Assembly: GCA_001295935.1 (NCBI GenBank)
Contig: LJHX01000089.1
Coordinates: forward strand, 1-58,683
Source of the DNA: an alpha proteobacterium AAP81b
GTDB taxonomy: Bacteria > Pseudomonadota > Alphaproteobacteria > Sphingomonadales > Sphingomonadaceae
Reading direction: 5' to 3'
DNA: 58,683 nt
Shown here: piece by piece, positions 18,902 through 28,323 of the stretch
Layout: every line of letters starts with the position of its first letter
How positions within the stretch are numbered: position 1 is the first letter of the stretch
Notes under the pieces: generated by a model
Database searches by the model: none
What the model was told of the DNA's origin: nothing
The model's input: the letters and a program-made list of their open reading frames with translations, nothing else
Position numbers and translations under genes: made by a program

Positions 18902-19936
18902 TCACTCGAAGGTCAGGTCGCCGCTCTCCGGCGCCTCGAAATGCCGCGCCACATCGGCGTCGGTCACCGCTTCCAGCGTCGCCGGCGACCATTTCGGATT
19001 GCGGTCCTTGTCGAGCAACTGCGCTCGCACGCCCTCGAAAAAGTCATGGCCACCCCGGATCGCGCAGACCATCCGATACTCGTTGACCAGCGCCTGCTCG
19101 ATCGTCGCCCCCCGCCCGGCGCGCAGGCCGGCGAGGGTCAGCTTGCACGACGTCGGCGACATCCTGCGGATCGTCGCCGCCTGGGCCTGCGCCCAGTCGT
19201 CGCCCTCGTCCAAGCTGGCAAGGATCGCCTCAACCGAGTCATGGGCGAAGTGAAAATCGATCCCGTCGCGCAGCGCCTCGAGCGGCGCCTCGCCCGGCGG
19301 CGCGTCCAACGCTCGCAAAATCTCCTCGGCCGATTCCTCGCCGCTCGCCAGCAGGTCGCGCAGCACCGGCAGCCGCTCGACCGGCACGAAATGCGTCGCG
19401 ATCCCGGCATAAACGCAATCCGCCGGCCCCAGCCGCGCGCCGGTCAGCGCCGCCCAGGTGCCGATTTCGCCGCCGAGCCGCGGCAGCGCATGGGTGCCGC
19501 CGACATCGGGAATGAGGCCGATCCCCGTCTCGGGCATGGCGAACAAGGTCCGCGCGGTCGCGACGCGAAACCGGCCATGGATCGACAGCCCGACGCCGCC
19601 GCCCATCGTCACCCCGTCGAGCAGCGCCACCCAGGGCAGCTCGGCGCGGGCGATCGCCTGGTTCATGCGATACTCGTCGTGGAAAAAGCCTTCGTAGAGC
19701 GCGCGGTCCTGCCGCCCCTCGCGCGCCAGCAGCGCGACATCGCCGCCGGCGCAGAAGGCGCGCTCGCCGGCGCCTTCGATGACGACGTGGCTGATGTCGG
19801 GATCGCCCGCCACGCCCGCCAGCGCGCGGTGGATGGCGATCGCCATCGGCCGGTTGAGCGCGTTGAGCGCCTGCGGCCGGTTGAGCACCAGCCACAGCGC
19901 CCGGCCACGGCGTTCGATCAGGACTTCGTCGCTCAT
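18902..19936 (-). CDS. 3-hydroxyisobutyryl-CoA hydrolase (enoyl-CoA hydratase superfamily)
   Basis: This is a crotonase-fold enzyme, most like 3-hydroxyisobutyryl-CoA hydrolase of valine breakdown. It shows AFCAGGDVALLARE, the oxyanion-hole segment LDGVTMGGGVGLS and MPETGIGLIPDVGGTHALPR, plus a C-terminal extension with NPKWSPATLEAVT that is typical of the hydrolase subgroup. The 344-residue length fits. The ATG overlaps the stop of the upstream thioesterase gene (ATGA), so the two are coupled. Confidence 0.87.
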   Translation of the reverse strand: MSDEVLIERRGRALWLVLNRPQALNALNRPMAIAIHRALAGVAGDPDISHVVIEGAGERAFCAGGDVALLAREGRQDRALYEGFFHDEYRMNQAIARAELPWVALLDGVTMGGGVGLSIHGRFRVATARTLFAMPETGIGLIPDVGGTHALPRLGGEIGTWAALTGARLGPADCVYAGIATHFVPVERLPVLRDLLASGEESAEEILRALDAPPGEAPLEALRDGIDFHFAHDSVEAILASLDEGDDWAQAQAATIRRMSPTSCKLTLAGLRAGRGATIEQALVNEYRMVCAIRGGHDFFEGVRAQLLDKDRNPKWSPATLEAVTDADVARHFEAPESGDLTFE

Positions 19937-20397
19937 GCCGGGTCCTTGGCTTCAACAAGATTGCCGCCGCCGGCGGGGATCGCCATCGGCATCGCGCTCG
20001 TCGACAGCTTGGCCAGCAGCTTGCCATCGCCGTCGCGCAGCTCGGCTTCCATGAAGGCAATTCGTTTGCCGAGCTTGAGGCACCGCCCCTCGGCATAGAG
20101 ATATTCGCCTGCCTTGGCCGGCGCGAAGAAGCTCGTCTTCAGCTCGATCGTCGGCACGCCGATGCGTTCCCCCGACTTGACGATCGCCGCGAACGCCGCA
20201 GCATCGTCGAGCATCGCCACGACGATGCCGCCCTGGACGCTGCCCATCGGATTGGTGAACTCGGGCCCCGGCCTGTAGCGCACCAGCACGCGGCCTTGCG
20301 CGCTGTCGACCTCGAGCATCTCCATCCCCAGCACCCGCCCGGTGGGGGGCTGGAAGCGGCCCATGCGTTCCTTGAGTTCGTCGTCGGTCATCGGCAT
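19933..20397 (-). CDS. PaaI-type hotdog thioesterase
   Basis: This is a predicted acyl-CoA thioesterase of 154 residues. The hotdog core shows FTNPMGSVQGGIVVAMLDDA, with the catalytic acidic residue in the long helix, and TIELKTSFFAPAKAGEYLYAEG. The ATG at 20397 (MPMTDDELKERMG) is chosen over a TTG at 20433. It is coupled to the downstream hydrolase, suggesting shared work on acyl-CoA esters. Confidence 0.85.
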   Translation of the reverse strand: MPMTDDELKERMGRFQPPTGRVLGMEMLEVDSAQGRVLVRYRPGPEFTNPMGSVQGGIVVAMLDDAAAFAAIVKSGERIGVPTIELKTSFFAPAKAGEYLYAEGRCLKLGKRIAFMEAELRDGDGKLLAKLSTSAMPMAIPAGGGNLVEAKDPA

Positions 20398-20439
20398 GGC
20401 GGCGGCTGTCGCACAGCCGCCGCCAGCGTTCAACCAGCC

Positions 20440-21240
20440 TCAGGCGGCGACCGACACCGCGCGCCGCCGCCGCTGCAATGCACCGGTCAGGCCGAAGCCG
20501 GCGATCAGCATCGCCCAGGTCGCCGGCTCGGGCACGCCAAGGCCGAAGATCGGCGGGATGACCGGGATATTGGCGACGATATTCACCCGGCCGAGCAGCT
20601 GGGCATTGTTGACCTGGCGCTCGACGGTATCGAACACCGGCGCGTCGAAACCGCCGATGCGGAACTGGAAGGTCTCGATCGAATAGATGGTGTTGCCGAC
20701 CAGAAAGACGTCCGACCCCGAGTTGAAGACGTTGACGACGCGGTCGGCGCAGCCGTTGACGTTGATGCCGACACCGTTGGCGCCGCCATATTTGCACGGA
20801 TTGGGGTTGTTGAAGGTTTCATCGTGAAAGAAATCGATGAGGAAGGTCTTGTTACCGACCAGGACATTGTTGATCCGCACATCCCCCTTGATGCTCAGCT
20901 GCACATTGGTCAGCCAGGGCGCGAAGATCGGGAAGTTGTTGTGGGTGAAATTGGCGAAGACGAACTCCGCCGACGGATTGCCTTCGGTAACTTCCACCGG
21001 ATCGAAGACATTGGCGCTGACGAGGTAGCTGCTGCGCTGGCCGCCCGGCGCCGGGCGACCCCAGGAGACTTGCGACGTCGTGTTGTTGATGGTGTTGATC
21101 GTCGGCGCGCCGCCGTTGTTGAGCGTGCCGCCCACCCATGTCGCTTCGGTGGCGAGGAAAGAGAAGGTCACGGCGGCGGCGGGGGCGGCAGTTGCCAGCA
21201 GCGCCACGGCCGAACCCAGAACAAGCGATTTGCAGATCAT
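20440..21240 (-). CDS. PEP-CTERM sorting-domain protein
   Basis: This is a secreted protein of 266 residues. A signal peptide (MICKSLVLGSAVALLATAAP, ending around AAA-VTF) leads into a beta-rich, Asn-rich domain. The C-terminal sorting signal VPEPATWAMLIAGFGLTGAL followed by RRRR is a textbook PEP-CTERM, processed by an exosortase. AGGGGATAGGC precedes the ATG. The overall pattern is like choice-of-anchor type proteins, but the domain is not certain. The PrsK/PrsR pair at 36-39.5 kb belongs to the same export theme. Confidence 0.9.
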   Translation of the reverse strand: MICKSLVLGSAVALLATAAPAAAVTFSFLATEATWVGGTLNNGGAPTINTINNTTSQVSWGRPAPGGQRSSYLVSANVFDPVEVTEGNPSAEFVFANFTHNNFPIFAPWLTNVQLSIKGDVRINNVLVGNKTFLIDFFHDETFNNPNPCKYGGANGVGINVNGCADRVVNVFNSGSDVFLVGNTIYSIETFQFRIGGFDAPVFDTVERQVNNAQLLGRVNIVANIPVIPPIFGLGVPEPATWAMLIAGFGLTGALQRRRRAVSVAA

Positions 21241-21449
21241 GCCTATCCCCTATTGGTTTCCTTTGGCAGCCACCCCCCAGCAGCTTTTCCCAGATTAACC
21301 GTGATTCGCGAATATATCGTTACAATCCCGATGACGCCGCAACAGTCGAGAAAATATGATTACCAACTTTCGATCAGTATCGAACGGCGGATTCGCCCGG
21401 CCCGGGGCTGGCAACCGCGCCGACCGCCAATAATTTCAACGCCCGCGGC

Positions 21450-22223
21450 TCATACGGCCGTCACCTCGTCCAGTCCGAAGTGCGCCAGCGCCGGCCGCAG
21501 CGCCGCGACATGGGCGTCGTCGCGGGTAAAGATCGCCCGCCCCGGCCCGCGCTCCCAGTCGTCGCCCAGCAGCGCCGCCACCCGCCGCGCGATCCCGGCA
21601 CCGCCGTCGACAAAGCCGATGCCCTCCCCAGCCGCCTCGGCCAGCACATCGCCGAGCAGCGGAAAATGCGTGCACGCCAGCACGACGGTATCCATCCGCT
21701 CGCCCCCCGGCTGGTCGCGCAACCCCGCAAGCTCGGGCGCGACATCGCCGGCGGTCACCACTTCCCCCGCCAACCGCGCCTCGGCCAGCTCGACCAGCCG
21801 CGCGCTGCCATGCCGCAACACCAAGCAATCGCTCGCGAACTCAGCCGAAAGGCGATCGACATAAGGCTGGCGCACGGTCGCCTGCGTCCCCAGCACCCCG
21901 ATCACCCGGCTCAGCGAGCGTTCCGCCGCCGGCTTGATCGCCGGCACCGTGCCGACCACCCCCACATCGAGCACCGCCCGCACATGCCCCAGCGCGATCG
22001 TCGACGCGGTATTGCAGGCAATGACGATCAGCGCTGGCCTCAATCGCTCCGCCAGCCGCCCGAGCAGCGCGCAAACGCGCGTGGCAACCTCCATCTCGCT
22101 CTTGGTGCCATAAGGAAAGCCGGCGTTATCGGCGACATAGGTAACCGCAATCCCCGGCAACGCCGCGCGGATCGGCGCGAGGACGGACAGGCCGCCGACG
22201 CCTGAGTCGAGGATAAGGATCAT
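21450..22223 (-). CDS. murI: Glutamate racemase MurI
   Basis: MurI makes D-glutamate for peptidoglycan. The 257-residue protein shows DSGVGGLSVLAPI at the N-terminus, the first catalytic cysteine in VIACNTAST, and the second in VLACTHFPLLGDVL. GFPYGTKSEMEV is also conserved. It reads toward the PEP-CTERM gene across a 209-bp gap that contains the palindrome ATTCGCGAAT at 21304-21313. Confidence 0.95.
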   Translation of the reverse strand: MILILDSGVGGLSVLAPIRAALPGIAVTYVADNAGFPYGTKSEMEVATRVCALLGRLAERLRPALIVIACNTASTIALGHVRAVLDVGVVGTVPAIKPAAERSLSRVIGVLGTQATVRQPYVDRLSAEFASDCLVLRHGSARLVELAEARLAGEVVTAGDVAPELAGLRDQPGGERMDTVVLACTHFPLLGDVLAEAAGEGIGFVDGGAGIARRVAALLGDDWERGPGRAIFTRDDAHVAALRPALAHFGLDEVTAV

Positions 22224-22305
22224 GGCGGTGAGGCTCTAAACCTGCCTTGCAGCGGAAGGAAGATTGCCGCGGTGCTCACCTGCGGCCCACCGTCCGCCCA
22301 TCACC

Positions 22306-25167
22306 CTAACCGAAGATGAAATCGCCCGCCGTCAGCGCCGTGTTGGCGACACCGTTCAGTACGATGAAATCGCCATTGCCGAGGTTGATCGCGGTGGTCC
22401 CGCCGACTTCGACGAAGCGCATCTGCACCGCCGCGAAATTGGCGATGCCGAAACCCGTCAGCGAAATGCGATCGCTGCCGGCAGCGAAGTCGCCGATGAC
22501 ATCGCCGCCGCCGCCGACGGTAAAGGCGAAGACATCGGCGCCGGCCTCGCCGAACAGCACGTCGTCGCCGCCGCCGCCATTGAGCGTGTCGCTGCCGGCG
22601 CCGCCGAGAAGATAATTGTCCGAGGCGCTGCCGATAAGCAGATTGTCGAGGCCATTGCCGACCCCGAAGCTCGTCGTGCCGACCAGCACCAGATTTTCGA
22701 TATTTTCGTAGAGGTAATAGCCGGTGCCGATGATGTCGGCAAAAACCGTGTCGGTGCCTTCGCGGGCCTGTTCGAAGACCAGGTCGAAAGGCGTATCGAC
22801 GTAGAAGCTGTCCTTACCCGTATTGCCGAATAGATAATCGAAGTCGCCGAGACCGCTGTCGCCGCGCAGGATGTCATCGCCAGCGCCGCCAACCAATTGA
22901 TCGAAGACAAAATCGCCGCCGCCGGTCAGTGAATCGTTGCCGTCCTCGCCATAGAGCAGGTCGCCGCCGCTGCCGCCGTCGATCGTGTCGTTGTCGCCGC
23001 CGCCGACGAGCACGTCATTGCCGGCCTCGCCGGACAGCATGTCGGCGCCGGCCTCGCCATAGACGATATCGATTCCGGCGCCGGCGCGGACGGTGTCGGC
23101 ACCGCCGCCGCCGAGCAGGACGTTGCCGCTGTCATTGCCGGTGAGAGTGTTGGCCAGATCGTTGCCGACGCCGAAAATATCCCCGGCCCCGGCCGCCAGG
23201 GTCAACGCCTCGATCTGGGCGTAGAGATAGTAACTGCCGGTGGCGATGACCGTGTCGCTGCCCTCGCCGGCGTTCTCGAAAACCAGATCGTCCTGACGAT
23301 CGACAAGATAGCTGTCGTTGCCGACACCGCCATAGAGCAGGTCGCGCCCGGCACCACCGTCGAGCGTATCATTGCCGGCGAGGCCCTGGATGATGTCGTC
23401 GCCAGCACCGCCCGACGCGGCCTCGGCGCCTTCACGCAGCATGATCGTATCGGCGGCCGCGCTGCCCTGCACCCGGGCGTTGGCGGCAAAGGCGGCATAG
23501 CCCAGCCCACGGCCCACCGCGAGATAATGCGCAAGGCCACTGGCCTGGCTGCCCGCCGTCACCGCCGCGGCGACATCGGGATGTTCGGTCAGATAATAGG
23601 CCTCGTTGAAGCCCGCGGCACCCTGCAGCGCCGGATTGTCGCCATTGGGACCGGTATAGAGGCGGTCCGTCGCCTGGACGTCGAAATAGACCGACGTGTA
23701 ACCGGGGCTGCCATTATAGCCTGAATTGGGGGCAACGAAGCCGAGGCGGCCGTCCGCCGTCAGATAGGGGTAGAAGGCACCATCGTTGCCCGGCACGAAG
23801 AGACCGAGGTTCGCCGCCTGGCCGGCGGCATTGAGCAGCTGGGTCAGTTCGTGGAATTGTCCCCACATTTGTGAAACGAACTTGCCGTTGCCGGTGTTGA
23901 TGAACACCTCGTTGACCCAGCTGTTCACCAACTGGCCTTCGCCAACATACTGCCCCTGACCGGTGGCGATAATGTCGAGAAAGCCATCGCCATTGACGTC
24001 GATGAAGACATTGTCGTGGCCCGCATCGGATTTACCGAGGTAAGCGTTATAGAATGTTGTATTTGTAACGTCGCTAAACTGCAAATTACCGTCATTACGC
24101 AGGAATTACAATATGTTCGCGGCACGACCGTTTTGGTGAAAAATACCCGAGCTGATCACCAGATCAAGCCGGCCGTCATTGTTGAAATCGAAGGGCGTCA
24201 CCTGGACATCATGCGAGCGCTGGTTACTCAGATCCGACGGGATGTCATTGAAAGTCGGATTATTCTCGAAATAGGGCTTGGGCAGTGCAACGGGATCGCC
24301 CCAGACCGAAGTCGCGTCCCACTGAATGTTGGTGAAAATCCAGCTGTCCCCGACGATTGGACTGGCGCCGATCGAAATCAGCTGGTCGACCGCGATGATT
24401 TCGGGCTTGCCGTCGCCATCGACGTCGGCGATCGTCAGGTCGGGAGCCTGCCCCCAGTTGATGCTCGGATATGGCTGCACCGCCAGCGCGGCGAGGCTCT
24501 TGTTGTTGGCGAAGGGCAAGGTGGTGAAACTGCCGTCGCCATTGCTCAGCCAGACGACATCGACCTGGTGGTTGTCGAGGATCTGGTAACTGCCATTGCG
24601 GTAGAGCCGCGGATCGAAGGCGCCGGACGCGCTGGTATAGGCGGCGCCGACGAAATCGGCCAGGCCGTCGCCATTCAGATCGCCGACTTCACCATTGTGC
24701 GTCGTTGTCAGAACCGACGACGTGGTGCCAGTGAAGCTGCTGCCGTTGTTGACGTAGAGCGTTGTCGCTGTGTTGGTGAACGGACTCTCGTTGTGCCCGG
24801 CCAGTAGCAGATCGTTGCGGCCGTCGCCGGTGAAATCGGCGATCCGGATCGCGGCGGTACCGGCGGTGGTGCCGGTTCCGAGCAGCTGCTGGACATCGAG
24901 CAGTCGTGCCCCGGACGGGCCAGTCGACACGATGGTCAGCTTTACCGGCGGCGGCGTCCCGGTGGCGTTGAAACCGCGATACGACCAGCCGCCGATGACG
25001 ATTTCCGCATTGCCGTCGCCGGTCAAATCGCCGGCGGTGCCATAGTAGACGGCAAAATCATTGTCGGGATGCGGCGTCGTGCCGATGACGCGGATGCTGA
25101 AAGCGCTGGCGCGGAACTGCACCGAAGCCGGCAAGGGGTTCAACACGACTTCGCTGCTCAACGCCAT
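22306..25167 (-). pseudogene. FG-GAP/VCBS-repeat RTX protein, split by an in-frame TAA
   Basis: A single frame of 954 codons runs from ATG 25167 to TAG 22306, broken only by TAA at 24108-24106 (codon 354). The N-terminal part has at least six FG-GAP-like loops (DLTGDGNAEIVIGG, DFTGDGRNDLLLAG, DVDGDGKPEIIAVD, DFNNDGRLDLVISS). The next repeat continues in frame after the stop (NDGNLQFSDVT, DVNGDGFLDIIATG), so the stop cuts a propeller. Then come a YLTEHPDVAAAV module, RTX nonapeptides and the same C-terminal domain as the two RTX genes at 6.4-10.9 kb. It may be annotated as two genes, 24106-25167 and 22306-24084. It was probably a secreted adhesin-like protein. Confidence 0.8.
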
Positions 25168-25731
25168 GAACGCCAAATCCCTTTACCACAAGCGTCGAAC
25201 GCCCCGCCGAAGCGGCAACGTTGAACAATCAATCGGTCGATGCTTCGGCCGCCGATTGACAAGTCATCGGCTGTTCGCACTTCGACTGCCAAGCGCTAAA
25301 CGCCGCCCAACAACGAGTCAATCAATCGGAAAGCTTTGCGCAAATCGTCGGCGCCGCGCTCGAAGTCGCCAGCGCGCCGCTAAGGCTGCCACCGCGATCG
25401 GCGGCGGGGGCAGCAGCACAAAGCGGCTACGCTGCGATGACGACGGGCTTGTCATCCCGTCGGGTGGCTGAGGCACTCACCGCCCTGTCCTACACCCGGT
25501 GTTTCATGACATGGTGGCGAAATGATCGAAGCCGCCGGCCCGCGCCCTCGCGACGACGCACAAGAGGGAAAACGACTGTACTTCGGTGAACTTCCGGCCG
25601 CGGCGATGGTCTTCGGCACGACGTCCGGGGGTCGCTTCCCGGGTGCGGCTGGATGCCAGCGGGGGCTGGCATGACCCTTGTGGGAGGGCGCCGCGCCCCT
25701 CTTGGCGATAACGCGGTGACGCCATAAAAGC
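25168..25731. other. 564-bp intergenic region without a convincing gene
   Basis: It holds an 11-bp direct repeat CAATCAATCGG at 25226-25236 and 25319-25329, and an inverted copy of the core (CCGATTGA, 25252-25259) making an 8-bp-stem hairpin over 25229-25259. Another hairpin is CGACGGG/CCCGTCG at 25441-25462. TGTCCTACAC lies at 25486-25495. Short frames exist but show no recognisable protein. The left part is the upstream region of the broken RTX gene; the right part precedes the acyltransferase. Confidence 0.5.
25486..25495 (+). promoter_or_regulatory. TGTCCTACAC box without the CCAAAT half (fourth copy)
   Basis: The ten bases match the box at 35794-35803 and 55484-55493 exactly, but CCGGTGTTTCATGACATGG follows instead of CCAAAT. 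About 100 bp further, GTGAACTTCC (25585-25594) resembles the end of the 35-bp repeat (GTCAACTTCC). It may be a diverged module in front of the acyltransferase gene. Confidence 0.35.
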
Positions 25732-26619
25732 ATGATGATGCAGACCGAGGCGGCGGCGCCCCTTCCCGACTTCATCCCCGAACCCGTGCCCGGTCCCGCC
25801 GAGGCGCTGCGCCGCGTCGCGCGTGCCATCGCCGCCGATCCCGCCGGTGGCCTGCGTTTCGTCGGCCGCACCCTGTGGATAACGGCGCTGACCCTCTGGT
25901 ATGTGCCGCTGCACCTGATCGCCGTGACGCTGACCGGCAAGTCGCGCTGGCCGAAATACTACCTGCGCCGGGTGACGCGCGCCCTCGGCATCAAGGTCGC
26001 GACCCGCGGCACGCCGCTGCGCAATGACGTGTTCTTCGTCGGCAATCATTTGAGCTGGACCGACCCGCTGGCATTGGGCGGCGTCACCGGCACCGCCTTC
26101 ATCGCCCAGGACCGCATCCGCGACTGGCCGATCTTCGGCCGGCTCTGCGCGCTCAACCACACGATCTTCGTCTCGCGCACCGACAAGATGCAGGTCGGCA
26201 CACAGGTTGCCGAGATCCGTGCCGCGATCGCCGATCTCCACATGCTCGGGCTGTTCCCCGAAGGCACCACCACCGATGGCCGCAGCCTGCTGCCCTTCAA
26301 GGCGCCGCTGTTCGCCGTGATGGTGCCGCCGCCGCACCCGACGATGATCCAGTGCGTGCTGTTCGATTTCGACGACGCCGGGCGCGATCTCGCCTGGATC
26401 GGCATCGAAACCGCGACGCAGAACGCCTGGCGGGTGCTGACGCGCAAGGGCACCTACAACCTCACCATCCATTTCCTCGAACCCTTCGACCCGATGGCGG
26501 TGGCAGGCGGCCAAGGTTCAGGTATCGCGGCCTCCGGCCGCAAGGCGGTTTCGGCCGAATGCCGCCGTCGCCTCGCCGGGGCGCTGTCGGAAAGCCTCGG
26601 CGGGGTGGCGATTGCCTGA
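25732..26619 (+). CDS. 1-acyl-sn-glycerol-3-phosphate acyltransferase (PlsC family)
   Basis: This is a predicted membrane-associated lysophospholipid acyltransferase. The HX4D motif is NHLSWTD near residue 105 and the FPEGTTTDG motif is near residue 180. A hydrophobic segment (TLWITALTLWYVPLHLIAVT) precedes them. It has 295 residues, starting at the first of three consecutive ATG codons. It may be an OlsA-like or PlsC-like enzyme; the acyl acceptor is not decided by sequence here. It leads a run with the next membrane protein and hemB. Confidence 0.87.
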   Translation: MMMQTEAAAPLPDFIPEPVPGPAEALRRVARAIAADPAGGLRFVGRTLWITALTLWYVPLHLIAVTLTGKSRWPKYYLRRVTRALGIKVATRGTPLRNDVFFVGNHLSWTDPLALGGVTGTAFIAQDRIRDWPIFGRLCALNHTIFVSRTDKMQVGTQVAEIRAAIADLHMLGLFPEGTTTDGRSLLPFKAPLFAVMVPPPHPTMIQCVLFDFDDAGRDLAWIGIETATQNAWRVLTRKGTYNLTIHFLEPFDPMAVAGGQGSGIAASGRKAVSAECRRRLAGALSESLGGVAIA

Positions 26620-26644
26620 AACGACGACGAGCGAGGGGAAAGCC

Positions 26645-27337
26645 ATGGAGGGTCCCGAAACCCATGTGCCGCACGCGCCGCACACCGGCCATCGCTGGTG
26701 GGATTTCGCCATCGGCGGCGCGGCGATGGTGGTGTCGCTGATCTCGCTTTACGTCGCCGTGCACCATGGCGAGATCATGGAAAAGCTCGTCGCCGCCAAC
26801 TCCTGGCCCAATATCGACGCGAGCGGCAATGTCGTCGAAGGCCGGCTGCCAGGGTCGGTGCGTTTCGAGGTCGCGGTGCGCAACAATGGCGTCGGCCCGG
26901 CGCGCGTCGAAAGCCTCGAGCTCTGGGATGGCACGACGCCGATCCGCGACGCAGCGGGGCTGGCGGCGCGGTTGAAACTGGCGGGCGGCGGCATGCCGCT
27001 CAGCGCGCGGCTGGAGGGGGCATCGATCATCGGCCAGGTCGTCGGGGCGCGCGAGAACGTCAAGGTGGTGGCGTTCGACGGCAGCGATGCAGCGCGCTGG
27101 GGCCTGCCGATGGTGCAGCTGGCGGGTCAGCTCGAAACCCGCGTCTGCTATTGTTCGGTGTTCGACGAATGTTACGTCGCCGATTCGCGGGCGAACCATG
27201 GCCGCGCCGAACATGTCGAGAAATGCCCGGCGCCGGCGGCGGCGTTCGACGACGATATCGGGCGGACGCTGCTGGCGCGGCAGGCGCCGAATGCGGCGGT
27301 GACAGCGCCGACCCCGCCGGCTAGCGTCGCGAAATGA
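26645..27337 (+). CDS. Single-pass membrane protein of unknown function
   Basis: This 230-residue protein was not recognised. A His-rich N-terminus (HVPHAPHTGHRWW) is followed by one membrane segment (FAIGGAAMVVSLISLYVAVH) and an outside domain with a cysteine cluster (ETRVCYCSVFDECYVADS, then EKCP). The ATG at 26645 is preceded by GAGGGGAAAG and preferred to a TTG at 26612. It is translationally coupled to hemB (ATGA). Confidence 0.75.
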   Translation: MEGPETHVPHAPHTGHRWWDFAIGGAAMVVSLISLYVAVHHGEIMEKLVAANSWPNIDASGNVVEGRLPGSVRFEVAVRNNGVGPARVESLELWDGTTPIRDAAGLAARLKLAGGGMPLSARLEGASIIGQVVGARENVKVVAFDGSDAARWGLPMVQLAGQLETRVCYCSVFDECYVADSRANHGRAEHVEKCPAPAAAFDDDIGRTLLARQAPNAAVTAPTPPASVAK

Positions 27338-28323
27338 CCGCCTCCTATCCCGCCACCCGCCTGCGCCGCACCCGTTCCGCCCCCTGGAGCCGCGCGCTGC
27401 ACGCCGAGACGACGCTGTCGCCCACCGATCTGATCTGGCCGATCTTCGTCAGCGATGGGACCGATGTCGTCGATCCCATCCGCACGATGCCGGGGGTCGA
27501 CCGCCTGTCGGTCGACCGGCTGGCGGGCGCAGCGCGTGAGGCGGTGCGCCTCGGCATCCCGTGCATCGCGCTGTTTCCCAACACCCAGGCCGAGCGCCGC
27601 AGCGAGCGCGGCGAGGAAGCCCTCAACCCCGACAATCTGATGTGCCGGGCGATCAAGGCGTTGAAGGATGCCGAGCCCGGCCTCGGCGTGCTGACCGATG
27701 TCGCGCTCGATCCCTATACCAGCCATGGCCATGACGGGCTGCTGGCGGACGACGGCCGTATCCTCAACGATGCGACGATCGAGGTGCTCGTCGGCCAGGC
27801 GCTCAACCAGGCGCGCGCCGGCGCCGACGTCATCGCGCCGAGCGACATGATGGACGGCCGCATCGGTGCGATCCGCGCCGGGCTGGAGGGCGAGGGCTTC
27901 GATCTCGTCCAGATCATGGCCTATTCGGCCAAATATGCGTCGGCCTTTTATGGTCCCTTCCGCGACGCGGTCGGGTCGAGCGGGCATCTGAAGGGCGACA
28001 AGAAGACCTATCAGATGGACCCCGCCAACGCCCGCGAAGCGATCCGCGAAGTCGAGCTCGACATCGCCGAGGGGGCCGACAGCGTGATGGTCAAGCCCGG
28101 CCTGCCCTATCTCGACATCATCCGCATGGTCCGCGACCGTTTCGACGTACCGGTCTTCGCCTATCAGGTCAGCGGCGAATACGCCCTGATCGAAGCCGCG
28201 GTGGCGGCAGGCGTGCTCGATCGCGACCGCGGCGTGCTGGAGACACTGATGAGCTTCAAGCGCGCCGGCTGTTCGGGGGTGCTGACCTATTTCGCCCCGC
28301 TGGCGGCCAGGCTATTGGGATGA
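27334..28323 (+). CDS. hemB: Delta-aminolevulinic acid dehydratase HemB
   Basis: HemB condenses two 5-aminolevulinate molecules to porphobilinogen in heme synthesis. The metal-site loop reads ALDPYTSHGHDG, the Mg-type without zinc-binding cysteines. The active-site lysine contexts AYSAKYASAFYGPFRDA and SVMVKPGLPYLD are intact. It has 329 residues. Its 3' end overlaps the convergent TrxB-like gene by 12 bp. Confidence 0.96.
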   Translation: MTASYPATRLRRTRSAPWSRALHAETTLSPTDLIWPIFVSDGTDVVDPIRTMPGVDRLSVDRLAGAAREAVRLGIPCIALFPNTQAERRSERGEEALNPDNLMCRAIKALKDAEPGLGVLTDVALDPYTSHGHDGLLADDGRILNDATIEVLVGQALNQARAGADVIAPSDMMDGRIGAIRAGLEGEGFDLVQIMAYSAKYASAFYGPFRDAVGSSGHLKGDKKTYQMDPANAREAIREVELDIAEGADSVMVKPGLPYLDIIRMVRDRFDVPVFAYQVSGEYALIEAAVAAGVLDRDRGVLETLMSFKRAGCSGVLTYFAPLAARLLG

